DNA of 64,000 bases from Fermentimonas sp. GTDB taxonomy: Bacteria > Bacteroidota > Bacteroidia > Bacteroidales > Dysgonomonadaceae. The DNA is taken from positions 1 to 64,000 of the forward strand of contig JAQVXD010000007.1 of assembly GCA_028709385.1 (NCBI GenBank), in the 5' to 3' direction. This document shows positions 10,301 through 20,151 of the stretch, one piece after another. Made by a program: the position numbers and the translations under genes. Position 1 is the first letter of the stretch, and each line of letters starts with the position of its first letter. The notes under the pieces were generated by a model. The model searched no databases, had not been told where the DNA came from, and saw only the letters and a program-made list of their open reading frames with translations.

Positions 10301-10515
10301 TTTAATACATCCTCAAGAGGCCGTGTTACGTTTGCTTCCACATCCTGTGCTCCCGCACCCGAATAAGTGGTCATGACTGACACCATATTGAGGTCGATAT
10401 TTGGATAGAGGTCGATTGGCAACTGTCTGTAAAACAGAAGTCCTATCAATACTACTCCAATAAATATCAGTGATGTGCCGACGGGATTTTTCACCGCGGT
10501 TTCATATATCTTCAT
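7384..10515 (-). CDS. Efflux RND transporter permease (AcrB/MexB-like, HAE1 type)
   Basis: 1043 aa; MKIYETAVKNPVGTSLIFIGVVLIGLLFYRQLPIDLYPNIDLNMVSVMTTYSGA; GMVVDDAIVVLENI and GMVVKNAIVLIDYIN motifs. Confidence 0.97.
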   Translation of the reverse strand: MKIYETAVKNPVGTSLIFIGVVLIGLLFYRQLPIDLYPNIDLNMVSVMTTYSGAGAQDVEANVTRPLEDVLNTTEKLKEITSQSRDGMSMIMLEFDFGTDMDAVMNDVRDKVALVAGFLPDGTEDPMILKFSSDMIPVVVLSATAEESAGALYKILDEQVANPLNRISGVGTVSVGGAPQREVQVNVVPAKLEAYNMSLEQIAQVIASENLNVPAGNFDIGSQTYMLRLEGEFKNSRDLNNIVVGNSMGRPVYLSDVATVSDTLQSRVQENYTNGRRSASIVVQKQSGANTVAIADAVKAALPELQETLPPDIHIETVMDTSDYIKTSINSLLETILIALFIVGVIVLFFLGRWRATIIVMVTIPISLIGSFIYLYLTGNTINIISLSALSITIGMVVDDAIVVLENITSHIERGSRPKQAAVYGTEEVSLSVIASTLTIVAVFLPMTMVGGFAGVMFKQLGWMVTIIISLSLVISLTLTPMMSAHMMRSSKETKVNNFDRWYKKNILPMLDKLDHGYGRLVNWVARRRKTTVFGVIILFVISVIISSITLKTAFMPESDNNNIALTVEMPTGTRMEVARDVGHTIAQGMKDKYPEIEIISFSVGMAGEDDTWAAMQDNASNIMTYTMRLTEAKNRDKTIYDISEEIRQDLAKMPELHRYQVMPGGGNMGMAGGNNVEVEIYGYDLAVTDAIAADLSTKLADVEGLRDIVVSRKDYRMEYQIQFDREKLSLNGLNMATAANAVRNRINGLVMSRYREDGEEYNIRVRFEEQYRQSIEDIENILIYNPMGAGVRVRDLGTVVETSSLPQIDRQDRERIVIVTGTIYGRALSEVVEDVNAILVQTEVPTGVQIEMAGTLEDQQEAFSELALLLLIVSILVYIVLASQFESLTYPFMIILTIPFAFTGGLLMLAITGEPLGIMGYVGLIMLVGMVVKNAIVLIDYINLNRERGMSIITAVVHGGRSRLRPVLMTTLTTILGMIPLAIGTGQGSEMWRSLGIAIIGGMTFSTIITLILIPALYSMMAGYGVRRKRKKHREVVVVNGN

Positions 10516-10560
10516 ATATCTGTTCTATTTTAACCAATTTATATTTTAGATAGCACATAA

Positions 10561-11583
10561 TTAATCAACCACTTCGACTTCCGAACCGTCTATCAGGTTG
10601 GTATTTCCGTGGACAATTACTCTGTCTCCCGCATTTAATCCCGAAAGGATCTCATACTTATCATCAATTCTAACGCCAAGTTGCACCAGGGTATAAACTG
10701 CTTTGCCGTTGTCTTCAACAAATACATAGCGGTCGTTTGAACCTACCTGCTTAAGTACTGCAATATCGCTTAAAAGTGGGCGCTCATTGCTGCCGAAGTT
10801 CATCTTTACACGTGAAAACATACCGGGACGCAACTTCTGGTTGCCGTTTGGAACGGTAACCTCAACTGTAAAAGTGTGTGATACAGGGTCAATTGTAGGG
10901 TATATCAGAGATATCTTACCTTCAAACACCTCATCACCAAGTGCATCTGCCTGAACTTCAACGGGCATACCAACGCTTACCTGACTGTAATATCTTTCCG
11001 AAACGTTAAGTGTTACCTTTACAGGGTTCATACTTTCTATAGTTAGAATAGGCAGTTGCATTGCAACATCACCCGGATCATAGTTGCGTGCTGTTACTAC
11101 TCCGCTAAGCGGACTTATAAGTCTTGTATTTTCACTCAGGTTTTCCATTGCTGTTTCGGCAACATCAAGCTGAGTTTTAGCCTGATCAAGCTGCTGTTTA
11201 GAAATACCGCCTACTTCATACAGCTCCTTATATCTCTCGAAATCTCTTCTTAAAGTTGCTACTTGTGTTTGTTGTTGTGAATAGTTTGAGGCATCCATTG
11301 CTACCAATACCTGACCTTTTCTTACATGTGAACCTACATCAACATAAATCTCGCGAATACGGCCACCCATGGCGGGTGCAATATTGTTTACCTTGTCAGC
11401 CTCAACTGTGGCTGTAAATGTGGATATCTGATCTACGGGAACCAGCTTTACCTCTTCCACACGCACTTTTGTCTTTTGTGCAGCTTCACTTTCTGCGCTC
11501 CCGGATTGTCCCGATCCGCCACATGACAGAAGCAGAGTGACCGAAAGTAGTGGAATAAACTTCAATAAGTTATACATTTTCAT
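10561..11583 (-). CDS. Efflux RND transporter periplasmic adaptor subunit (lipoprotein)
   Basis: LLSCGGSGQSG lipobox; GGRIREIYVDVGSHVRKGQVLVAMD; adjacent to the RND permease. Confidence 0.95.
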   Translation of the reverse strand: MKMYNLLKFIPLLSVTLLLSCGGSGQSGSAESEAAQKTKVRVEEVKLVPVDQISTFTATVEADKVNNIAPAMGGRIREIYVDVGSHVRKGQVLVAMDASNYSQQQTQVATLRRDFERYKELYEVGGISKQQLDQAKTQLDVAETAMENLSENTRLISPLSGVVTARNYDPGDVAMQLPILTIESMNPVKVTLNVSERYYSQVSVGMPVEVQADALGDEVFEGKISLIYPTIDPVSHTFTVEVTVPNGNQKLRPGMFSRVKMNFGSNERPLLSDIAVLKQVGSNDRYVFVEDNGKAVYTLVQLGVRIDDKYEILSGLNAGDRVIVHGNTNLIDGSEVEVVD

Positions 11584-11640
11584 AAAGTTATATTGTTTTT
11601 GTTTTCTAATTGTTTAAATTTAAATCCGAAGAATTTTTTA

Positions 11641-13107
11641 TCACCTGTTTATATCTTCAACTGGTGCGATGTCATATCCTAACACCTTTTCCAAGTCGGC
11701 CTTTGCAGCGAGATAGTCGTATATTGCATTCCTGTTTTGAAGTTCTGCATTGAGAACGGCAAGTGCAGCTGCATTTACATCTACAATTGTGCCCATACCG
11801 GTTTCGTACCTTTTAAGTGTTATATCGTGCCCTCTGCGAGCCAATTCTACTGATGACTGAGTGGCTATTACCTGCTCGATATTTTTGTTTATCAGATCGA
11901 AATTGTTTTTAATAGACAATCTTAATGCCCTTTCCAGATCTTTACGCTGTTCACTGAGCTGATAGAGTTGTATTTCGGACTGCTTTACATTATGATAGCG
12001 CTGACCTCCGCTGAATATCGGGATTTGCAGCGTTATTCCAAGCATTGAATAGGGGTCCCAGCGATAGTTACTGAACCGGAAGTCGTTGTTTTGGCTCATA
12101 TAGGTCCAGTTGAATGAGGAAACAAGTGAGGGTGCATACTGTAGCTTCTGTATTTCATAAGCATTTTTTGCCTGCTTTGCCTGAAGATCGAACTGCTTGA
12201 TATCACTGTTCTGCATTAATGAGGTGTCAGCAGGGATTATTAAATCAGAAATTGATGCTTCATACTCACCAAGAGATCCGGTAACTTTAAGAGGCAAATC
12301 GCCATCAATACCCATTAGCATATTTAATTGCAATTCGGCTATTTTCCTCATGTTTTCTGCCTGAAGTATGTTGGGGACAAGACTCTTTAGCCTGACTTCA
12401 GCTGTTACAACATCATATTCAGCAACAACACCCTGATTGAATCTGTTGCGAATATTTTCAAGGTTTATGGAGTCAGTCTCGTAGGTCTTTTTCAGCACAT
12501 CGTAACTGTCCTGTGCCAGCAAAAGACTAAAATAGGCTTTCTTAACCTGGTTGATCAGATCAATACGTGATGCCCTGGCCTGTTCCATTGCAAGCCGGAT
12601 GTCCACTTCGCTCATCTGGATATTTTTCCACAGTGAGGGAACAACTAAAGGCATGTTAACATTGAGTCCGGCAGACCAGACATTGAAACGTCCCATTTGT
12701 ATACCATCACCTGATGTTTCGGGATCGGGTGCGAACATTTTGCCCACTACTTGCATAATCTGAAGCTCTTCAGGAGTATATTTAGTTGGGTCTATATCAC
12801 CTCCTACACCAAATCCTTCATCAAAATATACTGTTTGCCTTTTAATTGCCCGTTGATATGATCCGATAACATCCATCTGCGGCAGTAAAGCACCGTAAGC
12901 AGTTTTCTTAGCATACTCCTTTTTGGTGATTTCCATATCAGCCACCTTTACAGTAGGATTTTCACTTAATGCTATATCCAATGCACTTTGTAAGTCGATG
13001 TGCAAACTATCTGTCTGCTGGGCCTTTGCGACGGTGAGTCCTTTCAGACTGAGCAGCATCACAAACAGCATCATCAACATTTTTGGATTAATAATAGGTC
13101 TTTTCAT
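11641..13107 (-). CDS. TolC family outer membrane protein
   Basis: DLQSALDIALSENPTVKVADMEI...FNQGVVAEYDVVTAEVRLK...RYETGMGTIVDVNAAALAVLNAELQNRNAIYDYLAAKADLEKVLG. Confidence 0.95.
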   Translation of the reverse strand: MKRPIINPKMLMMLFVMLLSLKGLTVAKAQQTDSLHIDLQSALDIALSENPTVKVADMEITKKEYAKKTAYGALLPQMDVIGSYQRAIKRQTVYFDEGFGVGGDIDPTKYTPEELQIMQVVGKMFAPDPETSGDGIQMGRFNVWSAGLNVNMPLVVPSLWKNIQMSEVDIRLAMEQARASRIDLINQVKKAYFSLLLAQDSYDVLKKTYETDSINLENIRNRFNQGVVAEYDVVTAEVRLKSLVPNILQAENMRKIAELQLNMLMGIDGDLPLKVTGSLGEYEASISDLIIPADTSLMQNSDIKQFDLQAKQAKNAYEIQKLQYAPSLVSSFNWTYMSQNNDFRFSNYRWDPYSMLGITLQIPIFSGGQRYHNVKQSEIQLYQLSEQRKDLERALRLSIKNNFDLINKNIEQVIATQSSVELARRGHDITLKRYETGMGTIVDVNAAALAVLNAELQNRNAIYDYLAAKADLEKVLGYDIAPVEDINR

Positions 13108-13190
13108 CTTTTTATTTTAATTCTTTTTTATTTTTCGTCTTTATCATTAATGAACAAATAATAATCTTCATTTAACCAAGAAATCACTGT

Positions 13191-13799
13191 TTATGGGCTT
13201 TTCTTTTTCTGAAGGTAAGAGTCAATTATTTTAATTCCTTTTTCAGTTGAAATACCGCGTACGAAATTTATCATAATTGTATAAAAGAGTTCGTTAAAAG
13301 TGAAAGGGGGTTTTTCAAGATAAGAAGCACGAATGTAGGTGTATGTACTCTCTTCTACCAGGAATGCTGCTATCTTTACATTAAGATCTTCCCGAATATA
13401 TCCCTGACTTATACCTTTTTGTAAAAACTCCTGCAGAAACATGTTGTTCTTCTCCATATTCTTTTGCATCATTTTTTCTATTTTGGGATAATACTTATAT
13501 ATGTCCTGGAAGAATTTTGCGTTACTTACCGGCATTTGTGTCTGTATCTCAATAACTTTTAAAAATACCTCCACAACATTATAATCATCGGTAAGGAATT
13601 TTTTGAAAGCTTCGTTGCGCTCATCTCTCAGTTTGATAAGAAGAGAATTGAGAATATCCTCTTTGTCCTTGAAATTCTCGTATATGGTTCTTTTAGATAT
13701 GCCAAGTGAAGAAGCGAGCTCATCCATTGATACACTTTTGATGCCATACATGAAGAATAAATCCCCTGCTTTGCTTATTATTCGATCTCTAATCTCCAT
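13191..13799 (-). CDS. TetR/AcrR family transcriptional regulator
   Basis: RDRIISKAGDLFFMYGIKSVSMDELASSLGISKRTIYENFKDKEDIL. Confidence 0.95.
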   Translation of the reverse strand: MEIRDRIISKAGDLFFMYGIKSVSMDELASSLGISKRTIYENFKDKEDILNSLLIKLRDERNEAFKKFLTDDYNVVEVFLKVIEIQTQMPVSNAKFFQDIYKYYPKIEKMMQKNMEKNNMFLQEFLQKGISQGYIREDLNVKIAAFLVEESTYTYIRASYLEKPPFTFNELFYTIMINFVRGISTEKGIKIIDSYLQKKKSP

Positions 13800-13821
13800 T
13801 TATTTCGTTTAAAAAAACGTA

Positions 13822-13853
13822 CAAAGGTAAGAGGTAAAACTTGAAAACTCAAA
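13822..13853 (-). promoter_or_regulatory. Bacteroidota-type promoter for the tetR-efflux operon
   Basis: Minus strand TTTG (13853-13850), N20, TACCTTTG (13829-13822). Confidence 0.65.
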
Positions 13854-13902
13854 ACAGTTTTCTGGGTTTTAACAATCTTTACATTAAGAATTTATTACGA
13901 TT

Positions 13903-14745
13903 TTATAATTTAAGAGTTTCACGGAGTGCTTTATAACCTGAAACACTGGCTCTGATTTGGTCTCCGTTCTTTAGCGTGAGCATCTGATTCTGTTTCTCAT
14001 ACAGTTCAATTCGGAGTATCTTTTCAACATTCACAATGTGTGATCTGTGGACTCTTACAAACTTGGAGGATGGCAATCCTGCTTCGTAAAATTTCATTGT
14101 GTCTTCTTTCATATACTTGCCGTGATCAGTAATTATTCTTACGTAATCACCGTCTGCCTCTATATATATGATGTCCGGAACAAGAATAACATGTATTTTT
14201 TGTCCTACTTTTACCGCAATTCGCTCTAATACTTTTTCGGCTTTTTCTTCCTGTTCTGTATCCTCGAAGTTATCATTGTTTTCTGTTATAGTGCCTGAAT
14301 CGCTTACAGACTCTCCTTTTATATCTTCAATAACCATTCGATGATGAATAAACTGAATATCTATCACATACAATAATATACCGATGAATGCGGTCATGGG
14401 AATGATTTTAATAAATTCTTCCCTGGCGGCACTTCCAAATATTAAATAGGAGGTAGAAAAACTGAGTGCAACCCAAAGAGCGACAATCAAAATGCCTAAT
14501 GCAAAATAATTTATAAATTGCTGTAAAGGATCGAGCTTTACGTAGTTGGTAGATGGAATTATCAGGGACAACAATACACCTATTCCTAAGAGCACTAAAC
14601 TATCGGCCAGACTTTTAATTAAAAATGAAGTGAAAGTAAATGACACAAGTGGTTGGTATGCCAAAGAATTCAATACTGCAAATATGATGCATAACAGTAC
14701 GAGTGCAATCTGCTGAATTTGTGTATGTGTAAATAACAATTTCAT
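13903..14745 (-). CDS. LytTR DNA-binding domain protein with N-terminal transmembrane segments
   Basis: Four hydrophobic segments, then IHVILVPDIIYIEADGDYVRIITDHGKYMKEDTMKFYEAGLPSSKFVRVHRSHIVNVEKILRIELYEKQNQMLTLKNG. Confidence 0.9.
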   Translation of the reverse strand: MKLLFTHTQIQQIALVLLCIIFAVLNSLAYQPLVSFTFTSFLIKSLADSLVLLGIGVLLSLIIPSTNYVKLDPLQQFINYFALGILIVALWVALSFSTSYLIFGSAAREEFIKIIPMTAFIGILLYVIDIQFIHHRMVIEDIKGESVSDSGTITENNDNFEDTEQEEKAEKVLERIAVKVGQKIHVILVPDIIYIEADGDYVRIITDHGKYMKEDTMKFYEAGLPSSKFVRVHRSHIVNVEKILRIELYEKQNQMLTLKNGDQIRASVSGYKALRETLKL

Positions 14746-14748
14746 TGT

Positions 14749-15504
14749 TTAGTGTATTGAACAACCTCCGAAAGTGAGACTTCCCTGAATAATCAATTTC
14801 CTGGATTGATCGGGTTGAGATACAAATCTTTTATCTTCAACACCTCCCAGTACGGTCTGCACTCTTGTCTCAACCAGCCAGTTATCGGGTATATAAAGTT
14901 CTACACCACCGAAAACGGCATAAATATCAAGATATGTTTCACCTTCAGGTAGTGTGGTTTTCCGAAGATCAAGAACTACACCGCCAAATACGGCACTGAT
15001 ATTGCCGCCGTTAAAAACGGGATCTAAAAAGATACTTTCTGAACCGCCGAATGTGACACTCTTGCTGATAATCCCATCTTTGTTTTCTGTTGATTGTTGT
15101 TCAACAGATCGGTAACTGCATACTCCGCCTTTTCTGTTTTTTCCGGCAACAACACTGAACACTATAATAATTCCAAGAATTATTAGCAGCAGTGGCCAGT
15201 ATACACTGGTAAAATCATTGCTTATACCGCCAAAAGTGTCCGGATATACTGCTGATAGTCGGGGTAGCAGGAAGAACACACCTGCAATCAGCCATACAAA
15301 TCCAAATGAATAGTCTTTTTTAGAGAAACTAATAATGGATAATACAATTAGTATCATCGGCCATGAAAAGATTACCGATTTGAGGGCAGGTTCAATCCAG
15401 CCAAAATTGAAAGATAGAAATAGCAGACCGGCAAGTATCAGCAATACACCGAAAACTATGCCTTGAGAATTTGGAGACTGTCTGGGTTTAAAATTTGTTT
15501 CCAT
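14749..15504 (-). CDS. LiaF-like membrane protein (LiaI/LiaF-type TM region plus C-terminal beta domain)
   Basis: Multiple TM helices then FGGSESIFLDPVFNGGNISAVFGGVVLDLRKTTLPEGETYLDIYAVFGGVELYIPDNW. Confidence 0.8.
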   Translation of the reverse strand: METNFKPRQSPNSQGIVFGVLLILAGLLFLSFNFGWIEPALKSVIFSWPMILIVLSIISFSKKDYSFGFVWLIAGVFFLLPRLSAVYPDTFGGISNDFTSVYWPLLLIILGIIIVFSVVAGKNRKGGVCSYRSVEQQSTENKDGIISKSVTFGGSESIFLDPVFNGGNISAVFGGVVLDLRKTTLPEGETYLDIYAVFGGVELYIPDNWLVETRVQTVLGGVEDKRFVSQPDQSRKLIIQGSLTFGGCSIH

Positions 15505-15616
15505 ACGTAAATATATTAAATTGTTTAAAATTTATGCTATTATCTTATAGCTTTTATCAGTTTAATTATCTTATTCATAATTTTAAAACTGAATACTGAT
15601 AACAAATGAACTAATG

Positions 15617-15648
15617 CAAAGATAGGGTGTGATGGCTACCGTTTACAA
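15617..15648 (-). promoter_or_regulatory. Bacteroidota-type promoter for the LiaF-like/LytTR pair
   Basis: Minus strand TTG (15648-15646), N21, TATCTTTG (15624-15617). Confidence 0.5.
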
Positions 15649-15848
15649 TAATAAATCGATGAACAGCACCAATTTTCCCGATGAATGAGGTATTATTTAC
15701 TGTAAATAACACTTAATTTCTCTCAGAATCATAAAATAGTTATCTTTGAATTGTGAATTTTACAACAATTGTATTGTATAATTTTCAATTTATATAACCA
15801 TGATATGTAGAATAAATGATATATTTCGAGACAATTAATTTTGATTAG

Positions 15849-16280
15849 ATGAAAAACAAGATTTCTTTATTATTTCTGATTTCGGCTCTTCTTATTTTAT
15901 CTGTTACCGGCTGCACAGGCAATAAATCTAATGTGACGGATATTGGTGATCTTATTATTAATGCTGAGTCGATGATTGATGAGCATGTAATTGTTGAAGG
16001 TTTGTGTACTCATGTATGCGAAAAAAGTGGCATGAAGCTTTTTCTGAAGGATGAGGCAAGTGGACAAACAGTCCGTGCCGAGTCGAGTGCTACTCTTGGA
16101 AAATTTGATCCAGACTGTGTGGATAATTTTGTGAGGGTAAGAGGTACCATCGTTAAGGATGTAAAACTGACTGACAGCACTCATTTACATGAAACTGAGG
16201 TTTGCGAAGGAGAAGAGTCGCAAATTCTGTTCCATATTGCAGCTGAACACTATCAGATAATCGATAAGGAAAAATTATAA
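15849..16280 (+). CDS. Lipoprotein, possible OB-fold, Cys-containing, unknown function
   Basis: ILSVTGCTGNKSN lipobox; VIVEGLCTHVCEKSGMKLFLKDEASGQTVRAESSATLGKFDPDCVDNFVRVRGTI. Confidence 0.65.
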   Translation: MKNKISLLFLISALLILSVTGCTGNKSNVTDIGDLIINAESMIDEHVIVEGLCTHVCEKSGMKLFLKDEASGQTVRAESSATLGKFDPDCVDNFVRVRGTIVKDVKLTDSTHLHETEVCEGEESQILFHIAAEHYQIIDKEKL

Positions 16281-16343
16281 ACTATCGCATTATTTTTATA
16301 ATTTTGTGCATATTATTATTTTTACTGCACAAAAAAAATCAAA

Positions 16344-18647
16344 ATGACAAATAACAAGCTGCGTGAAGATGCCCTTGACTATCATTCTCAGGGGCGTCCC
16401 GGAAAAATTGAGGTATTACCTACCAAACCATATAATTCTCAACATGATTTATCTCTTGCATACTCGCCCGGAGTTGCTGAGCCTTGTCTGGAAATAAAGA
16501 AAGATCCTGGGGCTGCATATAAATATACTGCTAAGGGAAACCTGGTTGCAGTGATATCTAACGGTACGGCTGTACTGGGACTTGGGGACATTGGTGCCGT
16601 GGCGGGAAAACCTGTAATGGAGGGAAAGGGGTTACTCTTTAAAATATTCGCGGGTATTGATGTTTTTGATATTGAGGTGAATGAGAAGGATCCTGAGAAG
16701 TTTGTCCAGATAGTTAAAGCAATTTCCCCTACTTTTGGTGGTATAAATCTGGAAGATATTAAGGCTCCGGAGTGCTTTGAAATTGAGGAGAGACTTAAAG
16801 CTGAACTCGATATACCTATTATGCATGACGATCAGCACGGTACGGCAATTATTTCGGCATGCGGACTACTTAACGCATTGGAACTTAACGGCAAAAAGAT
16901 TGATGAAATAAAGATTGTAGTTAACGGTGCTGGCGCAGCGGCTAATTCCTGTACCAAACTATATATTGCATTAGGGGCTAAGCTTGAGAATATTGTGATG
17001 GTTGACTCAAAAGGTGTTATCAATAAATCGAGAACAGACCTTAACGAGCGTAAAAAACCTTTTGCTACAGACAGAAATATTACTACTCTTGAAGAGGCTG
17101 TGAATGGTGCAGATATGTTTCTGGGTCTGTCTGTTGCTGATGTACTTACTACAGATATGGTGAAATCAATGAGTAATGATCCCATAGTTTTTGCTCTTGC
17201 CAACCCTAACCCTGAAATCTCATATGAGCTTGCCATGAGTGCAAGAGAAGATATTATTTTCGCAACCGGCCGTTCGGATCATCCTAATCAGATTAATAAT
17301 GTACTTGGATTTCCTTATATCTTCAGAGGGGCATTGGATGTTCAGGCAACTTGTATAAATGAGGAGATGAAAATTGCTACTGTTTATGCTCTGGCTGATC
17401 TAACTAAAAAGGCTGTTCCTGATGTGGTTAACACAGCTTACAGCATTAAGAAATTAAGTTTTGGCAGAGACTATATAATACCAAAACCACTGGATCCCAG
17501 ACTGCTGACTTCTGTAGCTCCTGCAGTGGCAAAAGCTGCAATGGAATCAGGTGTAGCGCGTAAACCTATTGAAGACTGGGAGGCTTATGATCATAAGCTG
17601 CGCGACCTGATGGGACTTGACAACAAAATGGTTCGCAGGTTATACGAAATGGCACGTCAAAATCCTAAGCGTGTTGTGTTTTCTGAAACTAACCACCTTA
17701 ATATGCTTAAGGCTGCGGAAACAGCTTATGCTGAAGGTATATGCCGACCAATATTGTTAGGTAATGAGGAGAAAATAGCTAATGTTGCAAAGGAGAACCA
17801 GATTAGTCTGGAAGGAATAGAGATTGTAAATCTTCGTCATGACCGTGAAGAGGAGCGCAGACAGCGTTATGCAAAAATACTTACTGAAAAGAGAGAGCGT
17901 CAGGGAATGACTTTTGAAGAAGCTGCTGAGAAAATGTTCGAGAGAAACTATTTTGGCATGATGATGGTTGAAACCGGTGAAGCAGATGCAATGATAACAG
18001 GTGTTTTCAGTAAATATGCCGATACAACCGAAATAGCTAAAGAGGTGATTGGCATTCGCGATGGACTTGGACACATAGGTGCAATGCATATTGTAAATAC
18101 TAAAAAAGGTATGCTGTTTCTTGCTGATACTCTTTTTAACCGACATCCTGATACTGAAACTTTGATTGACATTGCACGACTTGCAGATGCAACTGTAAAA
18201 TTCTTCAATCATGATCCTGTTATTGCAATGGTTTCATATTCCAATTTCGGAGCAGATTCAGTAGGCAGCCCTGCCAGTGTACATCAGGTAGTGGAAACTC
18301 TTCACGAAAGATACCCTGAAATGGTTGTTGACGGTGAGATGCAGGTTAACTATGCACTTAATAAGGAATTGAGAGATAAGAAGTATCCTTTTACACGTTT
18401 ACGCGATAAAGATGTAAACACTCTTGTTTTTCCAAACCTGAGTTCAGCTAACTCTTCTTATAAACTATTGAAAGAAACTGGTAAGAATGATATAATTGGT
18501 CCTATACAGATGGGATTAAACAAACCAGTGCACATTCTAGATGTGGAAACTTCGGTGCGTGATATCGTAAATATGGTTGCTGTTGCGGTTATAGACGCAA
18601 TTGTTGAAGAAAACATCAGATTGAATAACTTATCCAGAATAATTTAA
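16344..18647 (+). CDS. maeB: NADP-dependent malic enzyme with C-terminal phosphotransacetylase-like domain
   Basis: [15 protein letters not shown]...[23 protein letters not shown] plus a PTA-like domain ([34 protein letters not shown]); 767 aa. Confidence 0.95.
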   Translation: MTNNKLREDALDYHSQGRPGKIEVLPTKPYNSQHDLSLAYSPGVAEPCLEIKKDPGAAYKYTAKGNLVAVISNGTAVLGLGDIGAVAGKPVMEGKGLLFKIFAGIDVFDIEVNEKDPEKFVQIVKAISPTFGGINLEDIKAPECFEIEERLKAELDIPIMHDDQHGTAIISACGLLNALELNGKKIDEIKIVVNGAGAAANSCTKLYIALGAKLENIVMVDSKGVINKSRTDLNERKKPFATDRNITTLEEAVNGADMFLGLSVADVLTTDMVKSMSNDPIVFALANPNPEISYELAMSAREDIIFATGRSDHPNQINNVLGFPYIFRGALDVQATCINEEMKIATVYALADLTKKAVPDVVNTAYSIKKLSFGRDYIIPKPLDPRLLTSVAPAVAKAAMESGVARKPIEDWEAYDHKLRDLMGLDNKMVRRLYEMARQNPKRVVFSETNHLNMLKAAETAYAEGICRPILLGNEEKIANVAKENQISLEGIEIVNLRHDREEERRQRYAKILTEKRERQGMTFEEAAEKMFERNYFGMMMVETGEADAMITGVFSKYADTTEIAKEVIGIRDGLGHIGAMHIVNTKKGMLFLADTLFNRHPDTETLIDIARLADATVKFFNHDPVIAMVSYSNFGADSVGSPASVHQVVETLHERYPEMVVDGEMQVNYALNKELRDKKYPFTRLRDKDVNTLVFPNLSSANSSYKLLKETGKNDIIGPIQMGLNKPVHILDVETSVRDIVNMVAVAVIDAIVEENIRLNNLSRII

Positions 18648-18695
18648 GTATTTTCGCCAATTAGAAAAATATATCCTATAAATAATCAAAATATT

Positions 18696-20048
18696 ATGTC
18701 AAAAAGAAAAAAATTCATGCTTCCGGAGACGGAAATTCCTACACAGTGGTATAATATTACTGCTGAGATGAAAAATAAACCTAAGCCGATGATTAACCCT
18801 CAAACTAAAGAGGAGCTAAAGGCTGAGGATCTGTTTCCGTTGTTTGCCGAGGAACTTTCACGTCAGGAGGTAAACCAGACCGATACATGGATAGATATTC
18901 CTGAAGAGGTAAGGGAAAAATATAAAATATATCGCCCCACTCCATTGGTAAGAGCCACGGAACTTGAAAAAGCGCTGGATACTCCGGCACATATATACTT
19001 TAAAAATGAAAGTGTGAGTCCGGTAGGTTCTCATAAACTGAACTCTGCATTACCACAGGCATACTATAATAAAGCTGACGGTATGACTAATATTACGACA
19101 GAGACCGGTGCCGGGCAATGGGGTACTGCACTTGCTTTTGCGGCCAAAACTTTCGGTCTTGAGCTTGCTGTTTATATGGTGAAAATAAGTTATGAGCAAA
19201 AACCATACAGACGTTCGCTAATGCAAACATGGGGTGCCCAGGTTATTGCATCTCCAAGTATGTCTACCAAGGCAGGACGTAAAATCATCACAGATCACCC
19301 AAACTATCAGGGAAGTCTGGGCACTGCTATTTCGGAAGCTATTGAGCTTGCAATGCAAACACCTAATTGTAAATATACCCTGGGAAGTGTGTTGAATCAT
19401 GTTGCTCTACACCAGACTATCATTGGATTAGAAGCTGAAAAACAGATGGAGATGGCAGAAGAATATCCTGATGTTGTGATTGGTTGCTTTGGCGGCGGTT
19501 CCAATTTTTCAGGTATATCATTCCCTTTTATGCGTCATAATTTAAATGGCGATAAGAAAACCCGATTTATAGCTGCTGAACCTGCATCCTGTCCAAAACT
19601 TACCCGTGGAAAGTTTAAATATGATTTCGGAGATGAAACAGGATACACTCCTCTGATTCCAATGTATACTCTGGGACATAAGTTTGCACCTGCAAATATT
19701 CATGCAGGAGGACTGCGATATCACGGAGCAGGAAGTATTGTAAGCCAGCTTCTTAAAGATGGATATGTTGAAGCAATTGATATCAAGCAGCTTGATTCTT
19801 TTAATGCAGGTGTATTATTTGCACGTACTGAAGGTATTGTTCCAGCTCCGGAGTCTAACCACGCAATTTCTGCTGCTATTAAAGAAGCGTTGCAGGCCAA
19901 GGAAGAGGGTAAGGAAAAAGTAATACTGTTTAATCTGTCCGGACACGGCTTGGTTGACATGAGTGCTTATGATCAGTTTCTTGCAGGCGATCTCACTAAT
20001 CACGAGGTAACAGACGAAGAGATCAGCAAGTTCCTGGAAGAGGCATGA
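18696..20048 (+). CDS. TrpB-like PLP-dependent enzyme (TrpB2 type)
   Basis: YRPTPLVRATELEKALDTPAHIYFKNESVSPVGSHKLNSALPQAYYNK...TTETGAGQWGTALAFAAK; extended N-terminus typical of TrpB2. Confidence 0.93.
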   Translation: MSKRKKFMLPETEIPTQWYNITAEMKNKPKPMINPQTKEELKAEDLFPLFAEELSRQEVNQTDTWIDIPEEVREKYKIYRPTPLVRATELEKALDTPAHIYFKNESVSPVGSHKLNSALPQAYYNKADGMTNITTETGAGQWGTALAFAAKTFGLELAVYMVKISYEQKPYRRSLMQTWGAQVIASPSMSTKAGRKIITDHPNYQGSLGTAISEAIELAMQTPNCKYTLGSVLNHVALHQTIIGLEAEKQMEMAEEYPDVVIGCFGGGSNFSGISFPFMRHNLNGDKKTRFIAAEPASCPKLTRGKFKYDFGDETGYTPLIPMYTLGHKFAPANIHAGGLRYHGAGSIVSQLLKDGYVEAIDIKQLDSFNAGVLFARTEGIVPAPESNHAISAAIKEALQAKEEGKEKVILFNLSGHGLVDMSAYDQFLAGDLTNHEVTDEEISKFLEEA

Positions 20049-20113
20049 AATCGGTGAAAATGTGTATTAATAAAGAAAACAGGCAATATTCACAAAAAAA
20101 ATAACTTAAATAA

Positions 20114-20145
20114 TTTGGTTATTACATAAAGAGCAGTTATCTTTG
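20114..20145 (+). promoter_or_regulatory. Bacteroidota-type promoter driving the 20.15 kb ncRNA candidate
   Basis: TTTG (20114-20117), N20, TATCTTTG (20138-20145). Confidence 0.7.
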
Positions 20146-20151
20146 GAATAC

